From NCBI GenBank assembly GCA_020425085.1, contig JAGQRW010000007.1, positions 620,001-684,000 of the forward strand: a stretch of DNA of 64,000 bases, in the 5' to 3' direction. Both the position numbers and the translations under genes were made by a program. Origin of the DNA: Paracoccaceae bacterium. Its GTDB lineage: Bacteria > Pseudomonadota > Alphaproteobacteria > Rhodobacterales > Rhodobacteraceae. Below the pieces are notes generated by a model that did not search any database, was not told where the DNA came from, and was given only the letters and a program-made list of their open reading frames with translations. Positions 53,321-64,000 of the stretch are shown one piece after another (positions within the stretch are counted from its first letter, which is position 1; each line of letters begins with the position of its first letter).

Positions 53321-54286
53321 ATGCCCTTCAGTCTTGCCAAATACGCGCTGATATCGGCTCTGGCCCTGTTGGCGGTCGGCGCGGTGATATATGCCGCCTT
53401 CCTGCGCGACATGGCAGCAATCCGCCAGCGGCTGGCGGAGCAGGCCAAAGTGGTGGATACGCGTTTCGGCGCGGTCGAATATACCGACTGGGGCAGTGGT
53501 GCTGTGGTTCTGGCACTCCACGGCGCCGGCGGCGGTTTTGATCAGGGAAGGGTTCTGGCGCAGGCTTTTGGCCCGGAAGGCTATCACTGGGTTGCGCCGT
53601 CGCGGTTTGGCTATCTCGGATCAACCTTGCCCCAAGACGCCTCGACGGCGGCGCAAGCCGATGCGCTGGTTGCAATGCTTGATGGGCTGGGCATTGACCG
53701 GGTGGCCATTCTGGCTATGTCGGGCGGGGTGCCGCCTGCGCTGCAAATGGCCGAACGCCATCCGGATCGGGTTTCGGCGCTGGTGCTGCTGTCTTCCGCC
53801 CCGTTCACGCCCTTGCCGACGCAGCAAAACGACCTGCCGATCCCGATCTGGCTTTACCAGGCGCTGTTTCGCTCGGATTTGCCGTACTGGATCATCTCGA
53901 AAATCGCGCCCTCCAGGCTGGAAGCGGCCTTTGACGTGCCGGCGGGCCGCCGCGCCGACCTGCCGACGACCGAGATCGCCTTCATCGACAATATGCTTGC
54001 GGCGTTCCTGCCGGTCAGTCAAAGGCAGAATGGCCTGCTGAATGAGGCGGCGGCCATCGACCCTGCCGCAAGGCATGACCTTGGCCGCATCACCGCACCG
54101 ACGCTGGTGGTGCATGCAAGGGATGACGGGCTGAACCCGGTTTCCATTGCCCAATACATTGCGGCGAAACTTCCCGGTGCCAGTCTGATGGTGACGGACA
54201 GTGGCGGGCATCTGCTGCTGGGCCATCACGACACCATAAGGCGGGCAATCGCAGAATTCCTGCGCCAAACCAGCGCCTTTGACTGA
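53321..54286 (+). CDS. Alpha/beta-fold hydrolase inserted in the dcw cluster
   Basis: A 321-residue protein with an N-terminal membrane helix or signal anchor (LISALALLAVGAVIYAAFL, residues ~8-26) and an alpha/beta hydrolase domain: HGAGGGFDQGRV (oxyanion region), nucleophile elbow AMSGGVPPA with Ser, acid in VVHARDDGLNP, and His in DSGGHLLLGHHD. The substrate is unknown. It is not a dcw gene; it sits between mraY and murD with gaps of 251 and 105 bases, so it probably has its own promoter. It may be membrane-anchored with the enzyme outside or at the membrane face. Confidence 0.88.
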   Translation: MPFSLAKYALISALALLAVGAVIYAAFLRDMAAIRQRLAEQAKVVDTRFGAVEYTDWGSGAVVLALHGAGGGFDQGRVLAQAFGPEGYHWVAPSRFGYLGSTLPQDASTAAQADALVAMLDGLGIDRVAILAMSGGVPPALQMAERHPDRVSALVLLSSAPFTPLPTQQNDLPIPIWLYQALFRSDLPYWIISKIAPSRLEAAFDVPAGRRADLPTTEIAFIDNMLAAFLPVSQRQNGLLNEAAAIDPAARHDLGRITAPTLVVHARDDGLNPVSIAQYIAAKLPGASLMVTDSGGHLLLGHHDTIRRAIAEFLRQTSAFD

Positions 54287-54391
54287 TCGCGCAGGAAAGG
54301 TTCCCGCTGCAAGTACCCCTGACAAGCGCCCGCTTGCAGCCGCCGACGAACTGCCGCATTCTTCGCCTGACAGACGGGGCAGGGCAGACTG

Positions 54392-55798
54392 ATGATTCCA
54401 GTGCGCGGATATGAAGGCCACAAGGTGGCGGTGCTTGGACTTGGGCGTTCCGGCCTTGCCACCGCCCGCGCCCTTGCCGCCGGTGGTGCCACCGCCCTTT
54501 GCTGGGATGACAGCATCGAGGCCCGCAGCCGTGCCGAAAAGGCCGGCCTTACCCTTTACGATCCGATGCAGCCCGGCGGCTGGACGGGTATCGTGGCGCT
54601 GATCGCCTCGCCCGGAATTGGGCATCTTTATCCCGCGCCGCATCCGGTGATTGCCGATGCCTGGGAAAATGGCGTGGTGGTGGACAATGATATCGGCCTG
54701 TTCTTCCGATCCTTCGCGACGCCGCAATGGGAACGGTTCGACATCACGCCGCGGGTGATTGCCGTCACCGGTTCCAACGGCAAATCCACCACGGCGGCGC
54801 TGATCCACCATATCCTGACCGATCAGGGCAGACGCAGCCAGCTGGCCGGAAATATCGGTCGCGGCGTGCTGGATCTCGACCCGGGCCGCGATGGCGAGGT
54901 GGTGGTTTTGGAGCTTTCCTCCTACCAGACCGACCTTGCCCGCGCACTAGCCCCGGATATCGCCGTCTTTCTTAACCTTACGCCGGATCACCTGGACCGT
55001 CACGGCGGGATTGGCGGCTATTTCGCAGCCAAGCGCAGGCTGTTCGCCGAAGGTTGCCCGGAACGTTCGATCATCGGTGTCGATGAACCCGAAGGGCGGT
55101 TTCTGGCCAACCAGATGCGCGAAACCGCCAATGGCGGTGATCCGGTGATCCGCATTTCCGTCACCCGCAAGTTGACCGGCGGCGATTGGGTGGTGTTCGT
55201 GCGCAAGGGGCACCTTACGGAATGGCGCAAGGGCCGGCAGGTACAGTCGATCGACCTCAGGGGCATTCCCGGTCTGCCGGGCGCGCATAACCACCAGAAT
55301 GCCTCGGCCGCATATGCTGCCTGCCGCAGCCTTGGCCTGGCGCCGCGCCTGATCGAGGCGTCTTTTCAGTCGTTTCCCGGCCTGCCGCACCGGTCGCAAC
55401 TTCTCGGCGTCCGCGATGGGGTAAGATACGTCAACGACAGCAAGGCAACCAATGCCGACAGCGCCGCCAAGGCGCTGATGGCGTTTCGCTCGGTGCGCTG
55501 GATCGCGGGCGGGCTGGGCAAGGAAGGTGGCATCAAGTCGCTGAAGGGACAGCTTGCGCATGTCACCAAGGCCTATCTGATCGGCCATTGTGCCGAGGAA
55601 TTTGCCCTTGATCTGGGTGATACCCCCTACGAGATCTGCTTCACCATGGCCGAGGCCGTGGCCCGCGCCGCTGCCGAGGCCCAAAGCGGCGACACGGTGC
55701 TGCTGGCCCCCGCCGCCGCCAGTTTCGATCAGTATCCGAACTTTGAAAAGCGCGGCGAAGATTTCATGGCGCGGGTGAAAACCATTCTCAACGCCTGA
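54392..55798 (+). CDS. murD: UDP-MurNAc-L-alanine:D-glutamate ligase MurD
   Basis: A 468-residue Mur ligase: N-terminal [23 protein letters not shown] site [18 protein letters not shown] near residue 125, [21 protein letters not shown], and [12 protein letters not shown]. It adds D-glutamate to UDP-MurNAc-L-Ala. It follows the hydrolase gene by 105 bases. A 137-base gap before ftsW has no gene. Confidence 0.96.
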   Translation: MIPVRGYEGHKVAVLGLGRSGLATARALAAGGATALCWDDSIEARSRAEKAGLTLYDPMQPGGWTGIVALIASPGIGHLYPAPHPVIADAWENGVVVDNDIGLFFRSFATPQWERFDITPRVIAVTGSNGKSTTAALIHHILTDQGRRSQLAGNIGRGVLDLDPGRDGEVVVLELSSYQTDLARALAPDIAVFLNLTPDHLDRHGGIGGYFAAKRRLFAEGCPERSIIGVDEPEGRFLANQMRETANGGDPVIRISVTRKLTGGDWVVFVRKGHLTEWRKGRQVQSIDLRGIPGLPGAHNHQNASAAYAACRSLGLAPRLIEASFQSFPGLPHRSQLLGVRDGVRYVNDSKATNADSAAKALMAFRSVRWIAGGLGKEGGIKSLKGQLAHVTKAYLIGHCAEEFALDLGDTPYEICFTMAEAVARAAAEAQSGDTVLLAPAAASFDQYPNFEKRGEDFMARVKTILNA

Positions 55799-55935
55799 AA
55801 TCCCCGGAAATCTGCCAGATCAGCGACAAATCGCTGGCCTGAAAGCCGCAGAACCGCTAGGATGCGCCCAACAACAATGCCTGAGCCGGGATAACCGGCC
55901 GGCACGAGGCGGCAGATGATTTTCAGGCGGTTCGC

Positions 55936-57102
55936 ATGACAGAGATGGTGCATGGCGTCAGCCCGGCCAGGGCGGGCGAACCCATATTGCCGAAATGGTG
56001 GCGCACGGTGGATCGCTGGACCATGTCCTGCGTTCTGCTGCTGTTTGCGGTCGGCATCCTGCTGGGGCTGGCGGCATCGCCGCCCCTGGCGGCCAAGACT
56101 GGTTATCAGCCGTTCCATTATGTCACCCGACAGGCCATTTTCGGCACTCTGGCGCTGACCGCCATGATCGTCACCTCGATGATGTCACCACAACTGGTGC
56201 GTCGGCTTGGGGTGCTGGGATTCTTTGCAGCCTTTCTGGCGGTGCTGCTGCTGCCGGTTTTTGGCACCGATTTCGGCAAGGGGGCGACGCGGTGGTATTC
56301 GCTTGGCTTTGCTTCGGTGCAGCCGTCGGAATTCCTGAAACCCGGTTTCGTGATCTTCAGCGCCTGGATGATGTCGGCTGGCAGCGAGATTTTCGGCCCC
56401 CCCGGCAAGCGCCTGTCGCTGATGGTGGCGCTGGTCCTGGTGGCGTTCCTGGTGATGCAGCCGGATTTCGGGCAGGCCAGCCTGATCCTTGCCGCCTGGG
56501 GCATCATGTATTTTGTCGCCGGGGCGCCGATCCTGATTCTGGTGGGGATTGCGGTGGTGACGGTTTTCGGCGGCTCGATGGCCTATCAGTATTCTGCCCA
56601 TTTCGCGCGCCGGATTGACGGTTTCCTCAACCCCGAGATCGACCCGACCACACAGCTCGGCTTTGCCGCCAACGCCATTCAGGAAGGTGGCTTTTTCGGT
56701 GTCGGGGTCGGCGGCGGTACGGTGAAATGGTCACTGCCCGATGCCCATACCGATTTCATCATTGCGGTGGCCGCCGAGGAATACGGCCTGGTGCTGGTGC
56801 TTTTGGTGATCTTCCTGTTCATGCTGGTGACGGTACGCTCGATGTTTCGCCTGATCCGCGAACGCGATCCGTTCACCCGGCTTGCGGGCACCGGCCTTGC
56901 GGCACTATTCGGCATGCAGGCGCTGATCAATCTTGGTGTGGCGGCGCGGCTGTTACCGGCCAAGGGCATGACCCTGCCGTTCGTCAGCTATGGCGGCTCA
57001 TCGCTGGTGGCGGCGGGAATCGGGCTTGGCATGCTGCTGGCGCTGACCCGGTCACGCCCGCAGGGTGAATTCTGCGACATCATCCGCCATCGCAAACGGT
57101 AG
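55936..57102 (+). CDS. ftsW: Septal peptidoglycan glycosyltransferase FtsW
   Basis: A 388-residue SEDS protein with about ten membrane helices after a ~25-residue cytoplasmic start. Conserved segments: [20 protein letters not shown] (SEDS loop), [31 protein letters not shown] and [20 protein letters not shown]. It polymerises glycan strands with FtsI at the septum. The murG start follows its stop at once. Confidence 0.95.
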   Translation: MTEMVHGVSPARAGEPILPKWWRTVDRWTMSCVLLLFAVGILLGLAASPPLAAKTGYQPFHYVTRQAIFGTLALTAMIVTSMMSPQLVRRLGVLGFFAAFLAVLLLPVFGTDFGKGATRWYSLGFASVQPSEFLKPGFVIFSAWMMSAGSEIFGPPGKRLSLMVALVLVAFLVMQPDFGQASLILAAWGIMYFVAGAPILILVGIAVVTVFGGSMAYQYSAHFARRIDGFLNPEIDPTTQLGFAANAIQEGGFFGVGVGGGTVKWSLPDAHTDFIIAVAAEEYGLVLVLLVIFLFMLVTVRSMFRLIRERDPFTRLAGTGLAALFGMQALINLGVAARLLPAKGMTLPFVSYGGSSLVAAGIGLGMLLALTRSRPQGEFCDIIRHRKR

Positions 57103-57106
57103 CTTG

Positions 57107-58225
57107 ATGCAGGGCGGGCAACAAAAACACCTGATCATTGCCGCCGGCGGCACTGGCGGCCATATGTTCCCGGCCCAGTCGCTGGCCGAGGAAATGCTGG
57201 CCCTTGGCTGGCGGGTGACGCTGTCAACCGATGCCCGTGGCGCACGGTTTGCCGGTGGTTTCCCCGATAAGGTGATGCGCGAGGTGGTGGACAGCGCCAC
57301 CTTCGCCCGCGGCGGTATCCGGGGCAGGCTGACGGCACCTTTCCACCTTCTGCTGGGGGTGATCGCCGCCAGCATCCGCATGTGGCGCAGCCGCCCGGAT
57401 GTGGTGGCGGGTTTTGGCGGCTATCCGGCCTTTCCGGCAATGGCTGCCGCCTGGCTTACCCGAAGGCCGCGGCTGATCCATGAACAGAACGGCGTGCTTG
57501 GCCGGGTCAACCGCCTGTTTGCTACCCGGGTTCACCGCATTGCCTGCGGCACCTGGCCGACGGAACTGCCAAAGGGTGTGACCGGCATTCATACCGGCAA
57601 TCCCGTTCGCGCCAGCGTGCTGTCGCGCGCTGATGCCGCTTATATTCCGCCGGGGGATTACCCCAACAGCGTGCTGGTGATCGGTGGCTCGCAAGGTGCG
57701 CGCATTCTTTCTGACGTGGTGCCAGAGGCGATGGCGGCCTTGCCGGCCGAGCTTCGCCGCCATCTTCGCGTGGCGCATCAGGCAAGAGCCGAAGACCTGG
57801 ATGCTGTCACCGCGCGCTACGCTGCAACCGGCATTGCCGCCGATGTGGCAACGTTTTTTGACGATGTTCCCGCCCGTCTGGCCGAGGCGCAACTGGTGAT
57901 CAGCCGCGCCGGCGCTTCGTCGGTTGCCGATATCTCGGTCATTGGCCGCCCTTCGATCCTGATCCCGCTGGCGACGGCAATCAATGATGAACAGACCGCC
58001 AACGCAAAGGGGCTGGTTTCCGCCGATGCCGCCATATTGATGCCGGAACAGGGCTTGACCGCCGCCACCCTTGCAGCGCAGGTAGCCGCCATTCTGGGCG
58101 ATCCCCGGCGCGCCGAGGCGATGGCCGCTGCCGCCAGAGCCCTTGGCATGCCCGATGCCGCGAAGAAACTGGCGGCGCTGGTGGTCGAACTGGCCAATGC
58201 CAACAACCCGGAGAGTTCCGCATGA
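57107..58225 (+). CDS. murG: UDP-GlcNAc:lipid I N-acetylglucosaminyltransferase MurG
   Basis: A 372-residue GT28 enzyme that makes lipid II at the inner face of the membrane. The glycine-rich [20 protein letters not shown] is at the N-terminus; [34 protein letters not shown] and the C-terminal [20 protein letters not shown] are typical. The ATG at 57107 lies four bases after the ftsW stop; an upstream start would lie inside ftsW. It overlaps murC by four bases. Confidence 0.96.
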   Translation: MQGGQQKHLIIAAGGTGGHMFPAQSLAEEMLALGWRVTLSTDARGARFAGGFPDKVMREVVDSATFARGGIRGRLTAPFHLLLGVIAASIRMWRSRPDVVAGFGGYPAFPAMAAAWLTRRPRLIHEQNGVLGRVNRLFATRVHRIACGTWPTELPKGVTGIHTGNPVRASVLSRADAAYIPPGDYPNSVLVIGGSQGARILSDVVPEAMAALPAELRRHLRVAHQARAEDLDAVTARYAATGIAADVATFFDDVPARLAEAQLVISRAGASSVADISVIGRPSILIPLATAINDEQTANAKGLVSADAAILMPEQGLTAATLAAQVAAILGDPRRAEAMAAAARALGMPDAAKKLAALVVELANANNPESSA

Positions 58226-59619
58226 ATGCCGCTACCAAACTGCCCACCGACATCGGCCCGATCCATTTCGTCGGCATCGGCGGCATCGGCATGTCGGGTA
58301 TTGCCGAGGTGTTGCTGAACCACGGCTATGTGGTGCAGGGCTCGGACCTCAAGACATCAAAAATCACCGACCGGCTGGCAGGCCTTGGGGCGCGTATCTT
58401 CGAAGGCCAGCGGGCGGAAAACCTGGCGGGCGCCGCGGTGGTGGTGATCTCATCCGCCATCAAACCCGGCAATCCCGAACTTGACGAGGCGCGACGGATC
58501 GGCCTGCCGGTGGTCAGACGTGCCGAGATGCTGGCGGAACTGATGCGGCTGAAATCGAACGTGGCGATTGCCGGCACCCACGGCAAGACCACCACGACGA
58601 CCATGGTGGCGACGCTTCTGGACGCGGGCGGGCTGGATCCGACGGTGATCAACGGCGGGGTGATCCACGCCTATGGCTCCAACGCGCGGATGGGGGCGGG
58701 CGAATGGATGGTGGTGGAGGCCGACGAAAGCGACGGCACCTTTGTCAAACTGCCCGCGACCATTGCCATCGTCACCAATATCGACGCCGAACACATGGAA
58801 CATTACGGCACCTTTGATGCGCTGCGCGAGGCGTTTGACACCTTTGTTCACAACATCCCCTTTTACGGTGTCGCCGTCTGCTGCACCGACCATCCCGAGG
58901 TGCAGGCGCTGGTCGGGCGGATCAGTGACCGGCGCATCATCAGCTATGGCTTCAATGCACAGGCGGATGTGCGCGCCACCAACCTTTCATATAAAAACGG
59001 CGTGGCGCATTTCGATGTCGAATTGCGCAACGAGGATGCCAGGATCACCGGTGTCAGCCTGCCGATGCCCGGCGATCACAACGTCCTGAACGCGCTTTCG
59101 GCGATCGCGGTGGCGCGGCATCTGGGGATGAAGTCGGAGGAAATCCGAAAGGCGCTGGCGAATTTCAAGGGCGTCAACCGGCGGTTCACCAAGGTCGGCG
59201 AGGTCGGCGGCGTCACCATCATCGACGATTACGGCCATCACCCGGTAGAGATCGCCGCCGTCCTGAAAGCGGCGCGGCAAGCCACCGAAGGCCGGGTGAT
59301 CGCGGTGCATCAGCCGCATCGCTTTACCCGGCTTTCCAGCCTGTTTGATGATTTCTGCACCTGTTTCAACGACGCCGACGTGGTCGCCATCGCCGAGGTT
59401 TACGCCGCAGGCGAGGCGCCGATCAAAGGCGCCAGCCGTGATGATCTGGTGGCCGGGCTGATCGCCCACGGTCACCGCCACGCCAGCGCGCTGTTGGATC
59501 AGGCGGGCCTGGCCGAACTGGTCCGCCGCGAGGCCGGGCCGGGCGACATGGTGGTCTGTCTTGGTGCCGGCACCATCTCGGCCTGGGCGCATGAACTGCC
59601 CTCGGCGCTGACAGGATGA
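58222..59619 (+). CDS. murC: UDP-N-acetylmuramate:L-alanine ligase MurC
   Basis: A 465-residue Mur ligase: Rossmann-like [23 protein letters not shown] site [17 protein letters not shown] near residue 115, [16 protein letters not shown], and [18 protein letters not shown]. First dedicated amino-acid addition to UDP-MurNAc. It overlaps murG upstream and the first DUF2484 gene downstream by four bases. Confidence 0.97.
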   Translation: MNAATKLPTDIGPIHFVGIGGIGMSGIAEVLLNHGYVVQGSDLKTSKITDRLAGLGARIFEGQRAENLAGAAVVVISSAIKPGNPELDEARRIGLPVVRRAEMLAELMRLKSNVAIAGTHGKTTTTTMVATLLDAGGLDPTVINGGVIHAYGSNARMGAGEWMVVEADESDGTFVKLPATIAIVTNIDAEHMEHYGTFDALREAFDTFVHNIPFYGVAVCCTDHPEVQALVGRISDRRIISYGFNAQADVRATNLSYKNGVAHFDVELRNEDARITGVSLPMPGDHNVLNALSAIAVARHLGMKSEEIRKALANFKGVNRRFTKVGEVGGVTIIDDYGHHPVEIAAVLKAARQATEGRVIAVHQPHRFTRLSSLFDDFCTCFNDADVVAIAEVYAAGEAPIKGASRDDLVAGLIAHGHRHASALLDQAGLAELVRREAGPGDMVVCLGAGTISAWAHELPSALTG

Positions 59620-59891
59620 GCCTGTCGCTGACCCTGGCGGCCGTCTGGGTGGTGATTGCCACCGTCACCGCCATGTTGCCGATGCGCCGGCAGTTCGTGC
59701 TGGGTTTCGGCCTGTTGCTGGCGGCGCCGGTCCTGATCGTCTATATCGGTATTCAACATGGTATCTGGATTTCGGTGCTGGGGCTTCTGGCGTTCGTTTC
59801 GATGTTTCGCAAACCTTTATACTATCTTGGCCGCCGCGCCCTTGGCCACCGGGCGGAACTGCCACCCGAGTTTCGCGAGCGGATGAAATGA
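59616..59891 (+). CDS. DUF2484 family membrane protein, first copy
   Basis: A 91-residue protein with three predicted membrane helices ([53 protein letters not shown]) and a basic tail ([15 protein letters not shown]). I recognise it as DUF2484, found in this position in Rhodobacteraceae. Function unknown; translational coupling by four-base overlaps with murC and the next gene points to a role linked with peptidoglycan synthesis. Confidence 0.85.
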   Translation: MSLSLTLAAVWVVIATVTAMLPMRRQFVLGFGLLLAAPVLIVYIGIQHGIWISVLGLLAFVSMFRKPLYYLGRRALGHRAELPPEFRERMK

Positions 59892-60142
59892 GCATGCCAC
59901 TGACCCTTGCCCTTGTCTGGCTGGTGGTGGCCAATGTCATTGCCATTTTTCCAAGCCGCAACAATCACTGGCCTGCTGCCTGGTTCCTGATGGTGCTGGG
60001 GTTGCCCCTGCTGGTCTGGGTGTTTCTTTCCCATGGTTTCTGGATCGCGGCCTTGATCCTGATGGCGGCAATGTCGGTCTTGCGCTGGCCGGTATATTAC
60101 GCATGGCGCTGGCTGTGGCCCGGCCGGACCAATGGTGGTTGA
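59888..60142 (+). CDS. DUF2484 family membrane protein, second copy
   Basis: An 84-residue paralogue of the preceding gene: same start ([20 protein letters not shown]), same three-helix plan and a matching end ([12 protein letters not shown] against [12 protein letters not shown]). Evidently a tandem duplication. It overlaps the first copy by four bases and murB by eleven. Confidence 0.85.
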   Translation: MSMPLTLALVWLVVANVIAIFPSRNNHWPAAWFLMVLGLPLLVWVFLSHGFWIAALILMAAMSVLRWPVYYAWRWLWPGRTNGG

Positions 60143-61088
60143 GGTGGCAACTTTCGACTGGAAAGGCGGGCTGTCCGGGTTGAAGGGTGTACTGACCCCA
60201 AATCGCCCGCTGGCCGATCTTTCCTGGCTCAGGGTCGGGGGTGCGGCCGAGTTGTTGTTTCAGCCTGCCGATGTTGCCGATCTTGCCGCCTTTTTGAAAT
60301 CACTGCCCGAAAACATGCCGGTAATGCCAATCGGAGTCTGTTCTAACCTGATCATCCGCGATGGCGGAATTGATGGTGCGGTGATCCGGCTCGGGCGCGG
60401 TTTCAACCATTTTGCGGTAACATCGGGCGGTCAAATCCGCGTCGGTGCGGCGGCGCTGGATGCGCAGGTGGCGCGTCAGGCGGCGGCAGCAGGCTATGAC
60501 CTGGCGTTTCTGCGCACCATTCCCGGCGCCGTCGGCGGCGCGATCAGGATGAATGCCGGCTGTTACGGCAGCTATCTGGCGGATGTGTTTGTGTCGGCCA
60601 CCGCTGTTCAGCGAGACGGCAGCATCGTCACGCTGAAACCTGACGATATGGAATTTGCCTATCGCCAAACCGCGCTGCCGGATGATCTGGTGATTGTCGA
60701 GGCTGTACTGGCACCGCCTCGTGCCGATCCCGGTGTCATCGAGGCCAGGATGCAGCAGGCGCTGGAAAAACGCGCCGCCAGTCAGCCGGTCAGGGAACGA
60801 TCCTGCGGCTCGACCTTTCGCAACCCTTCGGGCCATTCCTCGACCGGCGAGGTGGGGGAGGTGCATGATCTGAAGGCATGGAAGGTGATTGACGACGCCG
60901 GATTGCGCGGCGCCCGCCTTGGCGGGGCGCAGATGTCCGAAATGCATCCGAACTTTCTGATCAACACCGGCACTGCCAGTGCCGCCGATCTGGAAGAACT
61001 TGGTGAAATGGTGCGAAAAAAGGTTTTCCAACACTCGGGTATTTCGCTAGAGTGGGAAATCAGGAGGGTCGGTAAACCGGCCCCCTGA
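60132..61088 (+). CDS. murB: UDP-N-acetylenolpyruvoylglucosamine reductase MurB
   Basis: A 318-residue FAD enzyme that reduces the enolpyruvyl group to give UDP-MurNAc. FAD-binding segments: [39 protein letters not shown] and [20 protein letters not shown]; the catalytic Ser is in [13 protein letters not shown]. Length and lack of the extra domain indicate type II MurB. In the first of these segments GVCSNLI replaces the more usual G(A/V)GSNLL, a Cys at the Gly position. The start at 60132 overlaps the preceding gene. Confidence 0.95.
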   Translation: MVVEVATFDWKGGLSGLKGVLTPNRPLADLSWLRVGGAAELLFQPADVADLAAFLKSLPENMPVMPIGVCSNLIIRDGGIDGAVIRLGRGFNHFAVTSGGQIRVGAAALDAQVARQAAAAGYDLAFLRTIPGAVGGAIRMNAGCYGSYLADVFVSATAVQRDGSIVTLKPDDMEFAYRQTALPDDLVIVEAVLAPPRADPGVIEARMQQALEKRAASQPVRERSCGSTFRNPSGHSSTGEVGEVHDLKAWKVIDDAGLRGARLGGAQMSEMHPNFLINTGTASAADLEELGEMVRKKVFQHSGISLEWEIRRVGKPAP

Positions 61089-61147
61089 AATTAAAAGACC
61101 ATAAGGGCCACAAAAAACCGGCCCACGAGCAGGAAATTGAGGCGGGC

Positions 61148-62062
61148 ATGGCAGTTTCTGCATCCCCCCGTATTGCGGTTCTGAAAGGCGGATTATCTGC
61201 CGAAAGGGACGTGTCTTTGTCGTCCGGGCATGAATGTGCCGGGGCGCTGCGGGGTGAAGGATTTGAGGTTCTTGAGGTGGACGCGGGGCGCGACCTTGGC
61301 GCGGTCCTGCGCGAACTGAAACCCGATCTGGTGTTCAACGCGCTGCATGGCCGCTGGGGCGAAGATGGCTGCGTGCAGGGTATGCTGGAATGGATGAACA
61401 TCCCCTATACCCATTCCGGGGTGCTGGCCTCGGCACTGGCGATGGACAAGGAACGCAGCAAAGCAGCCTTTCGCCGCGTCGGTCTGCCTGTTGCCACTAG
61501 CCGTCTGGCATGTGCTGATGAAATCCGCGCCCGCCACGTCATGCCGCCCCCCTATGTGGTAAAGCCATATAACGAGGGTTCGTCGGTTGGCGTCTATATC
61601 GTGCATCAGGCAGCGAATTCGCCACCCGGTCTGGACGCTGATCTGCCCGATATCCTGATGGTCGAGGAATTCGTGCCGGGGCGCGAGCTGACGGTGACGG
61701 TGATGGGCGACCAGCCCCTGACGGTGACCGACATCCTGACCGACGGCTGGTATGACTATGACGCCAAATACAAACCCGGCGGATCGCGCCATCAGGTGCC
61801 GGCCAACCTGCCGGCCGAGATTTTCGACGCCTGCATGGACTTCGCGCTAAGGGCGCATCAGGTGCTGGGTTGTCGCGGCATCAGCCGTACCGATTTCCGC
61901 TGGGACGAGGCCCGTGGCCTGGCCGGGCTGGTTCTGCTGGAAACCAACACGCAGCCGGGCATGACCCCGACTTCATTGTCGCCGGAACAGGCGAAACATT
62001 GCGGTATCGGTTTTGGTGAGCTTTGTCGCTGGCTGGTGGAGGATGCCTCATGCAACCGCTAG
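61148..62062 (+). CDS. ddl: D-alanine:D-alanine ligase
   Basis: A 304-residue ATP-grasp ligase: N-terminal [43 protein letters not shown]-grasp [33 protein letters not shown] and the C-terminal [20 protein letters not shown] with metal ligands. It supplies D-Ala-D-Ala for MurF. A 59-base gap separates it from murB. Its end overlaps the ftsQ start by 13 bases. Confidence 0.96.
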   Translation: MAVSASPRIAVLKGGLSAERDVSLSSGHECAGALRGEGFEVLEVDAGRDLGAVLRELKPDLVFNALHGRWGEDGCVQGMLEWMNIPYTHSGVLASALAMDKERSKAAFRRVGLPVATSRLACADEIRARHVMPPPYVVKPYNEGSSVGVYIVHQAANSPPGLDADLPDILMVEEFVPGRELTVTVMGDQPLTVTDILTDGWYDYDAKYKPGGSRHQVPANLPAEIFDACMDFALRAHQVLGCRGISRTDFRWDEARGLAGLVLLETNTQPGMTPTSLSPEQAKHCGIGFGELCRWLVEDASCNR

Positions 62063-62925
62063 GCACCTCTCGGCGCGACCCGGCCCCCAGCCGCGCGGCT
62101 TACCGCATTCAGCGGCTCTGGCTGACGCCGATGTTTCGCACTATCCTGCGCGCCGGCACCCCGGCATTTCTGATCCTGGGGGCCGGGTTCTGGTTTCTGT
62201 CGGACGCAGCGCGGGTCGAGAATCTGGCGATGCGCGTCAGCGAGTTGCGCCAGAGCATCGAACATCGCCCGGAATTCATGGTCAACCTGATGCGAATCGA
62301 AAACGTCTCGGACGAGGTGGCCGAGGATATCCGCGAAGTCACCGCCGTGGACTTTCCGGTCAGTTCGTTCGATCTTGACCTTGCGGAAATGCGCGGGCGG
62401 ATCGAGGAATTGGATGCCGTTGCCGGTGCCGAACTGGTGGTGCGGCGCGGTGGCGTTCTGGAGGTGACGGTGCATGAAAGAATGCCCGCGATCGTCTGGC
62501 GCAGCCGCGACGCGCTGGAACTGCTGGACGAGACCGGCCACCGGGTTGCCGCCCTTGATCATCGAACCGACCGGGCCGATCTTGCCCTGATTGCCGGTGA
62601 CGGTGCCGATCAGGCGGTGCCCGAGGCGCTGGCGCTTCTGGCCACCGCTGGGCCGATTGCCGACCGGGTGCGGGGATTGCTGCGCATCGGCGAACGTCGC
62701 TGGGATCTGATGCTGGACCGCGATCAGCGCATCATGTTGCCGGAAAACGACGCGATTGCCGCCCTTGAACGGGTGCTGGCGCTGAACGAAATCAATGAAC
62801 TTTTGGCCCGAGACCTTGTCGCCATCGACATGCGCGACGGTCGCCGCCCGACCTTGCGTCTGGGTGAAGCGGCTGTGGAATTTTTCAAACAGATCACAAC
62901 CAATCCGACCGGAGACGATGCCTGA
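62050..62925 (+). CDS. ftsQ: Cell division protein FtsQ
   Basis: A 291-residue bitopic protein: basic cytoplasmic part of about 35 residues, a membrane helix ([20 protein letters not shown]), then a POTRA domain (about 70-145, [33 protein letters not shown]) and a beta domain. It recruits FtsL, FtsB and FtsW to the septum. The start ATG 62050 lies inside the ddl end; upstream in-frame codons are less likely. Its TGA overlaps the ftsA ATG. Confidence 0.92.
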   Translation: MQPLGTSRRDPAPSRAAYRIQRLWLTPMFRTILRAGTPAFLILGAGFWFLSDAARVENLAMRVSELRQSIEHRPEFMVNLMRIENVSDEVAEDIREVTAVDFPVSSFDLDLAEMRGRIEELDAVAGAELVVRRGGVLEVTVHERMPAIVWRSRDALELLDETGHRVAALDHRTDRADLALIAGDGADQAVPEALALLATAGPIADRVRGLLRIGERRWDLMLDRDQRIMLPENDAIAALERVLALNEINELLARDLVAIDMRDGRRPTLRLGEAAVEFFKQITTNPTGDDA

Positions 62926-64000
62926 TGACCGAACTTTTTCAGACCCAGCGTGCCATGCGCAACCAGCGTCAGGCGGCGATGCAGCGCGGCATCGTGGCCA
63001 TTCTGGATATCGGCACCTCGAAAATTGCCTGCCTTGTGCTCAGGTTTGATGGGGTTGCCAATGCGCCGTTGGGCGAGGGGATCGGTTCGATGGCCGGGCA
63101 GTCGCGGTTTCGTGTCGCCGGCGTCGCCACCACGCGATCACGCGGCGTAAGGTTTGGCGAGATCGACCGCATGGAAGAAACCGAACGCGCCATCCGAACC
63201 GCCGTGCAGGCGGCACAGAAGATGGCCAATGTGCGCGTCGATCACGTCATCGCCTGCTTTTCCGGCGCGCGGCCGCGTTCTTATGGCCTGACCGGCAGCG
63301 TGGATCTGCACGAAGGCGGCGTCAGCGAACACGATATCGCGCGGGTTCTGGCGGCCTGCGATGTGCCGGATTACGGTGCTGACCGTCAGGTTATTCATGC
63401 CCTGCCGGTGAATTTCGCGCTGGACCACCGAAGCGGCCTTTCCGATCCGCGCGGCCAGATCGGCAACCGCCTGTCGGTGGACATGCACATGCTGACGGTG
63501 GATGAATCGGCAATCGAGAACCTGCTTTACTGCATCAAACGCTGCGATCTGGAACTGGCGGGCATCGCCTCGTCCTCCTATGCGTCGGGGGTTTCCTCAT
63601 TGGTCGAGGATGAACAGGAACTGGGTGCGGCCTGCATCGAATTCGGCGGCGGATCGACCGGCATCTCGATCTTTATCCGCAAGCATCTGATCTATTGCGA
63701 CGCGGTCAGGATGGGTGGTGCGCATATCACCTCGGACATATCACAGGGCTTGCAGGTGCCGCTTGCCATGGCTGAAAGGATCAAGACCTTTTACGGCGGC
63801 ATCGAGGCGACCGGCATGGACGACCGTGAAATGATCGACATCAGCAGCGACACCGGCGACTGGGAACACGACCGCCGCGAAGTGAGTCGCGCGGAACTGA
63901 TCGGCGTGATGCGCCCGCGGGTCGAGGAAATTCTGGAAGAGGTGCGGGCACGGCTGGATGGTGCCGGATTTGAACATCTGCCCAGCCAGCGGGTGGTTCT
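62925..64000 (+). CDS. ftsA: Cell division protein FtsA, 3' end outside the window
   Basis: The first 358 residues of FtsA, an actin-like ATPase that tethers FtsZ to the membrane. Segments: ~20-residue N-terminal extension, phosphate-1 AILDIGTSKIACLVL, IACFSGARPRSYGLTGSVDL (1C domain), ACIEFGGGSTGISIFI (phosphate 2) and GGAHITSDISQGL. The frame is open to the last base. The membrane-binding C-terminal helix is beyond the edge. The ATGA overlap with ftsQ indicates coupling; ftsZ would be expected next. Confidence 0.95.
   Translation, partial: MTELFQTQRAMRNQRQAAMQRGIVAILDIGTSKIACLVLRFDGVANAPLGEGIGSMAGQSRFRVAGVATTRSRGVRFGEIDRMEETERAIRTAVQAAQKMANVRVDHVIACFSGARPRSYGLTGSVDLHEGGVSEHDIARVLAACDVPDYGADRQVIHALPVNFALDHRSGLSDPRGQIGNRLSVDMHMLTVDESAIENLLYCIKRCDLELAGIASSSYASGVSSLVEDEQELGAACIEFGGGSTGISIFIRKHLIYCDAVRMGGAHITSDISQGLQVPLAMAERIKTFYGGIEATGMDDREMIDISSDTGDWEHDRREVSRAELIGVMRPRVEEILEEVRARLDGAGFEHLPSQRVV

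Overview
The window is chromosomal DNA of an alphaproteobacterium, most likely of the Rhodobacteraceae/Roseobacter group. This is inferred from gene content: a complete run of the division and cell wall (dcw) cluster with two DUF2484 membrane proteins between murC and murB, a hom-recJ pair, a SqrR/BigR-type persulfide regulator beside a persulfide dioxygenase, and a large PilM/PilP-like protein. GC content is high with dense, often 4-nt-overlapping genes. Two stretches are clearly more AT-rich: about 1-720 and about 44.85-45.13 kb. I see no rRNA, CRISPR array, intact insertion sequence or integrase gene.

Layout. 0-0.7 kb: AT-rich, small unrecognised reading frames, ending at the 3' end of a tRNA-Glu gene, so it looks like the edge of an accessory segment. 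0.8-20.8 kb: housekeeping and scattered genes (recJ, hom, a small lipoprotein, a TetR regulator with its own operator, glyA, nadK, two methyltransferases, selO, a DadA-like oxidase, mgtE, an 894-aa PilM/PilP-like membrane protein, a SIMPL-domain protein, a UvrD/PcrA helicase and an unknown secreted protein). 20.8-24.5 kb: a sulfide/persulfide response group (DUF442 sulfurtransferase, persulfide dioxygenase, SqrR-like repressor), a DksA-like gene behind a good FNR-type site, a small companion protein, and a DUF2855 gene broken by one in-frame stop.

24.5-41.7 kb: a catabolic block. On the minus strand a TetR gene, an acyl-CoA dehydrogenase and an MDR oxidoreductase are followed by a full branched-chain-type ABC importer (livH, livM, livG, livF, binding protein) with an acyl-CoA ligase inside the operon. 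On the plus strand are an SDR, a MaoC-like hydratase, a second SDR, a bifunctional enoyl-CoA hydratase/3-hydroxyacyl-CoA dehydrogenase, two acyl-CoA dehydrogenases resembling pimeloyl-CoA dehydrogenase large and small subunits, and a PaaG-like hydratase/isomerase. A near-perfect 20-bp palindrome lies between the two arms. The simplest reading is import of a carboxylic acid, its activation to a CoA thioester, and beta-oxidation, all under one TetR repressor; the substrate is not identifiable from sequence.

42-44.6 kb: a two-gene ABC transporter (TupBC-like) without a binding protein, divergent from mrp. 44.6-45.35 kb: a 760-bp non-coding leader with an AT-rich inverted-repeat element and a strong hairpin. 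45.35-64 kb: the dcw cluster, mraZ-rsmH-ftsL-ftsI-murE-murF-mraY-(alpha/beta hydrolase)-murD-ftsW-murG-murC-DUF2484-DUF2484-murB-ddl-ftsQ-ftsA, with ftsA cut by the window end. These genes make the peptidoglycan precursor, flip and polymerise it at the septum, and build the divisome.

Four intergenic places carry copies of a dispersed repeat (an AT-rich core followed by GC-rich hairpins). Gene starts were moved inward from the longest frame where a ribosome binding site, overlap or family length pointed to a later codon.
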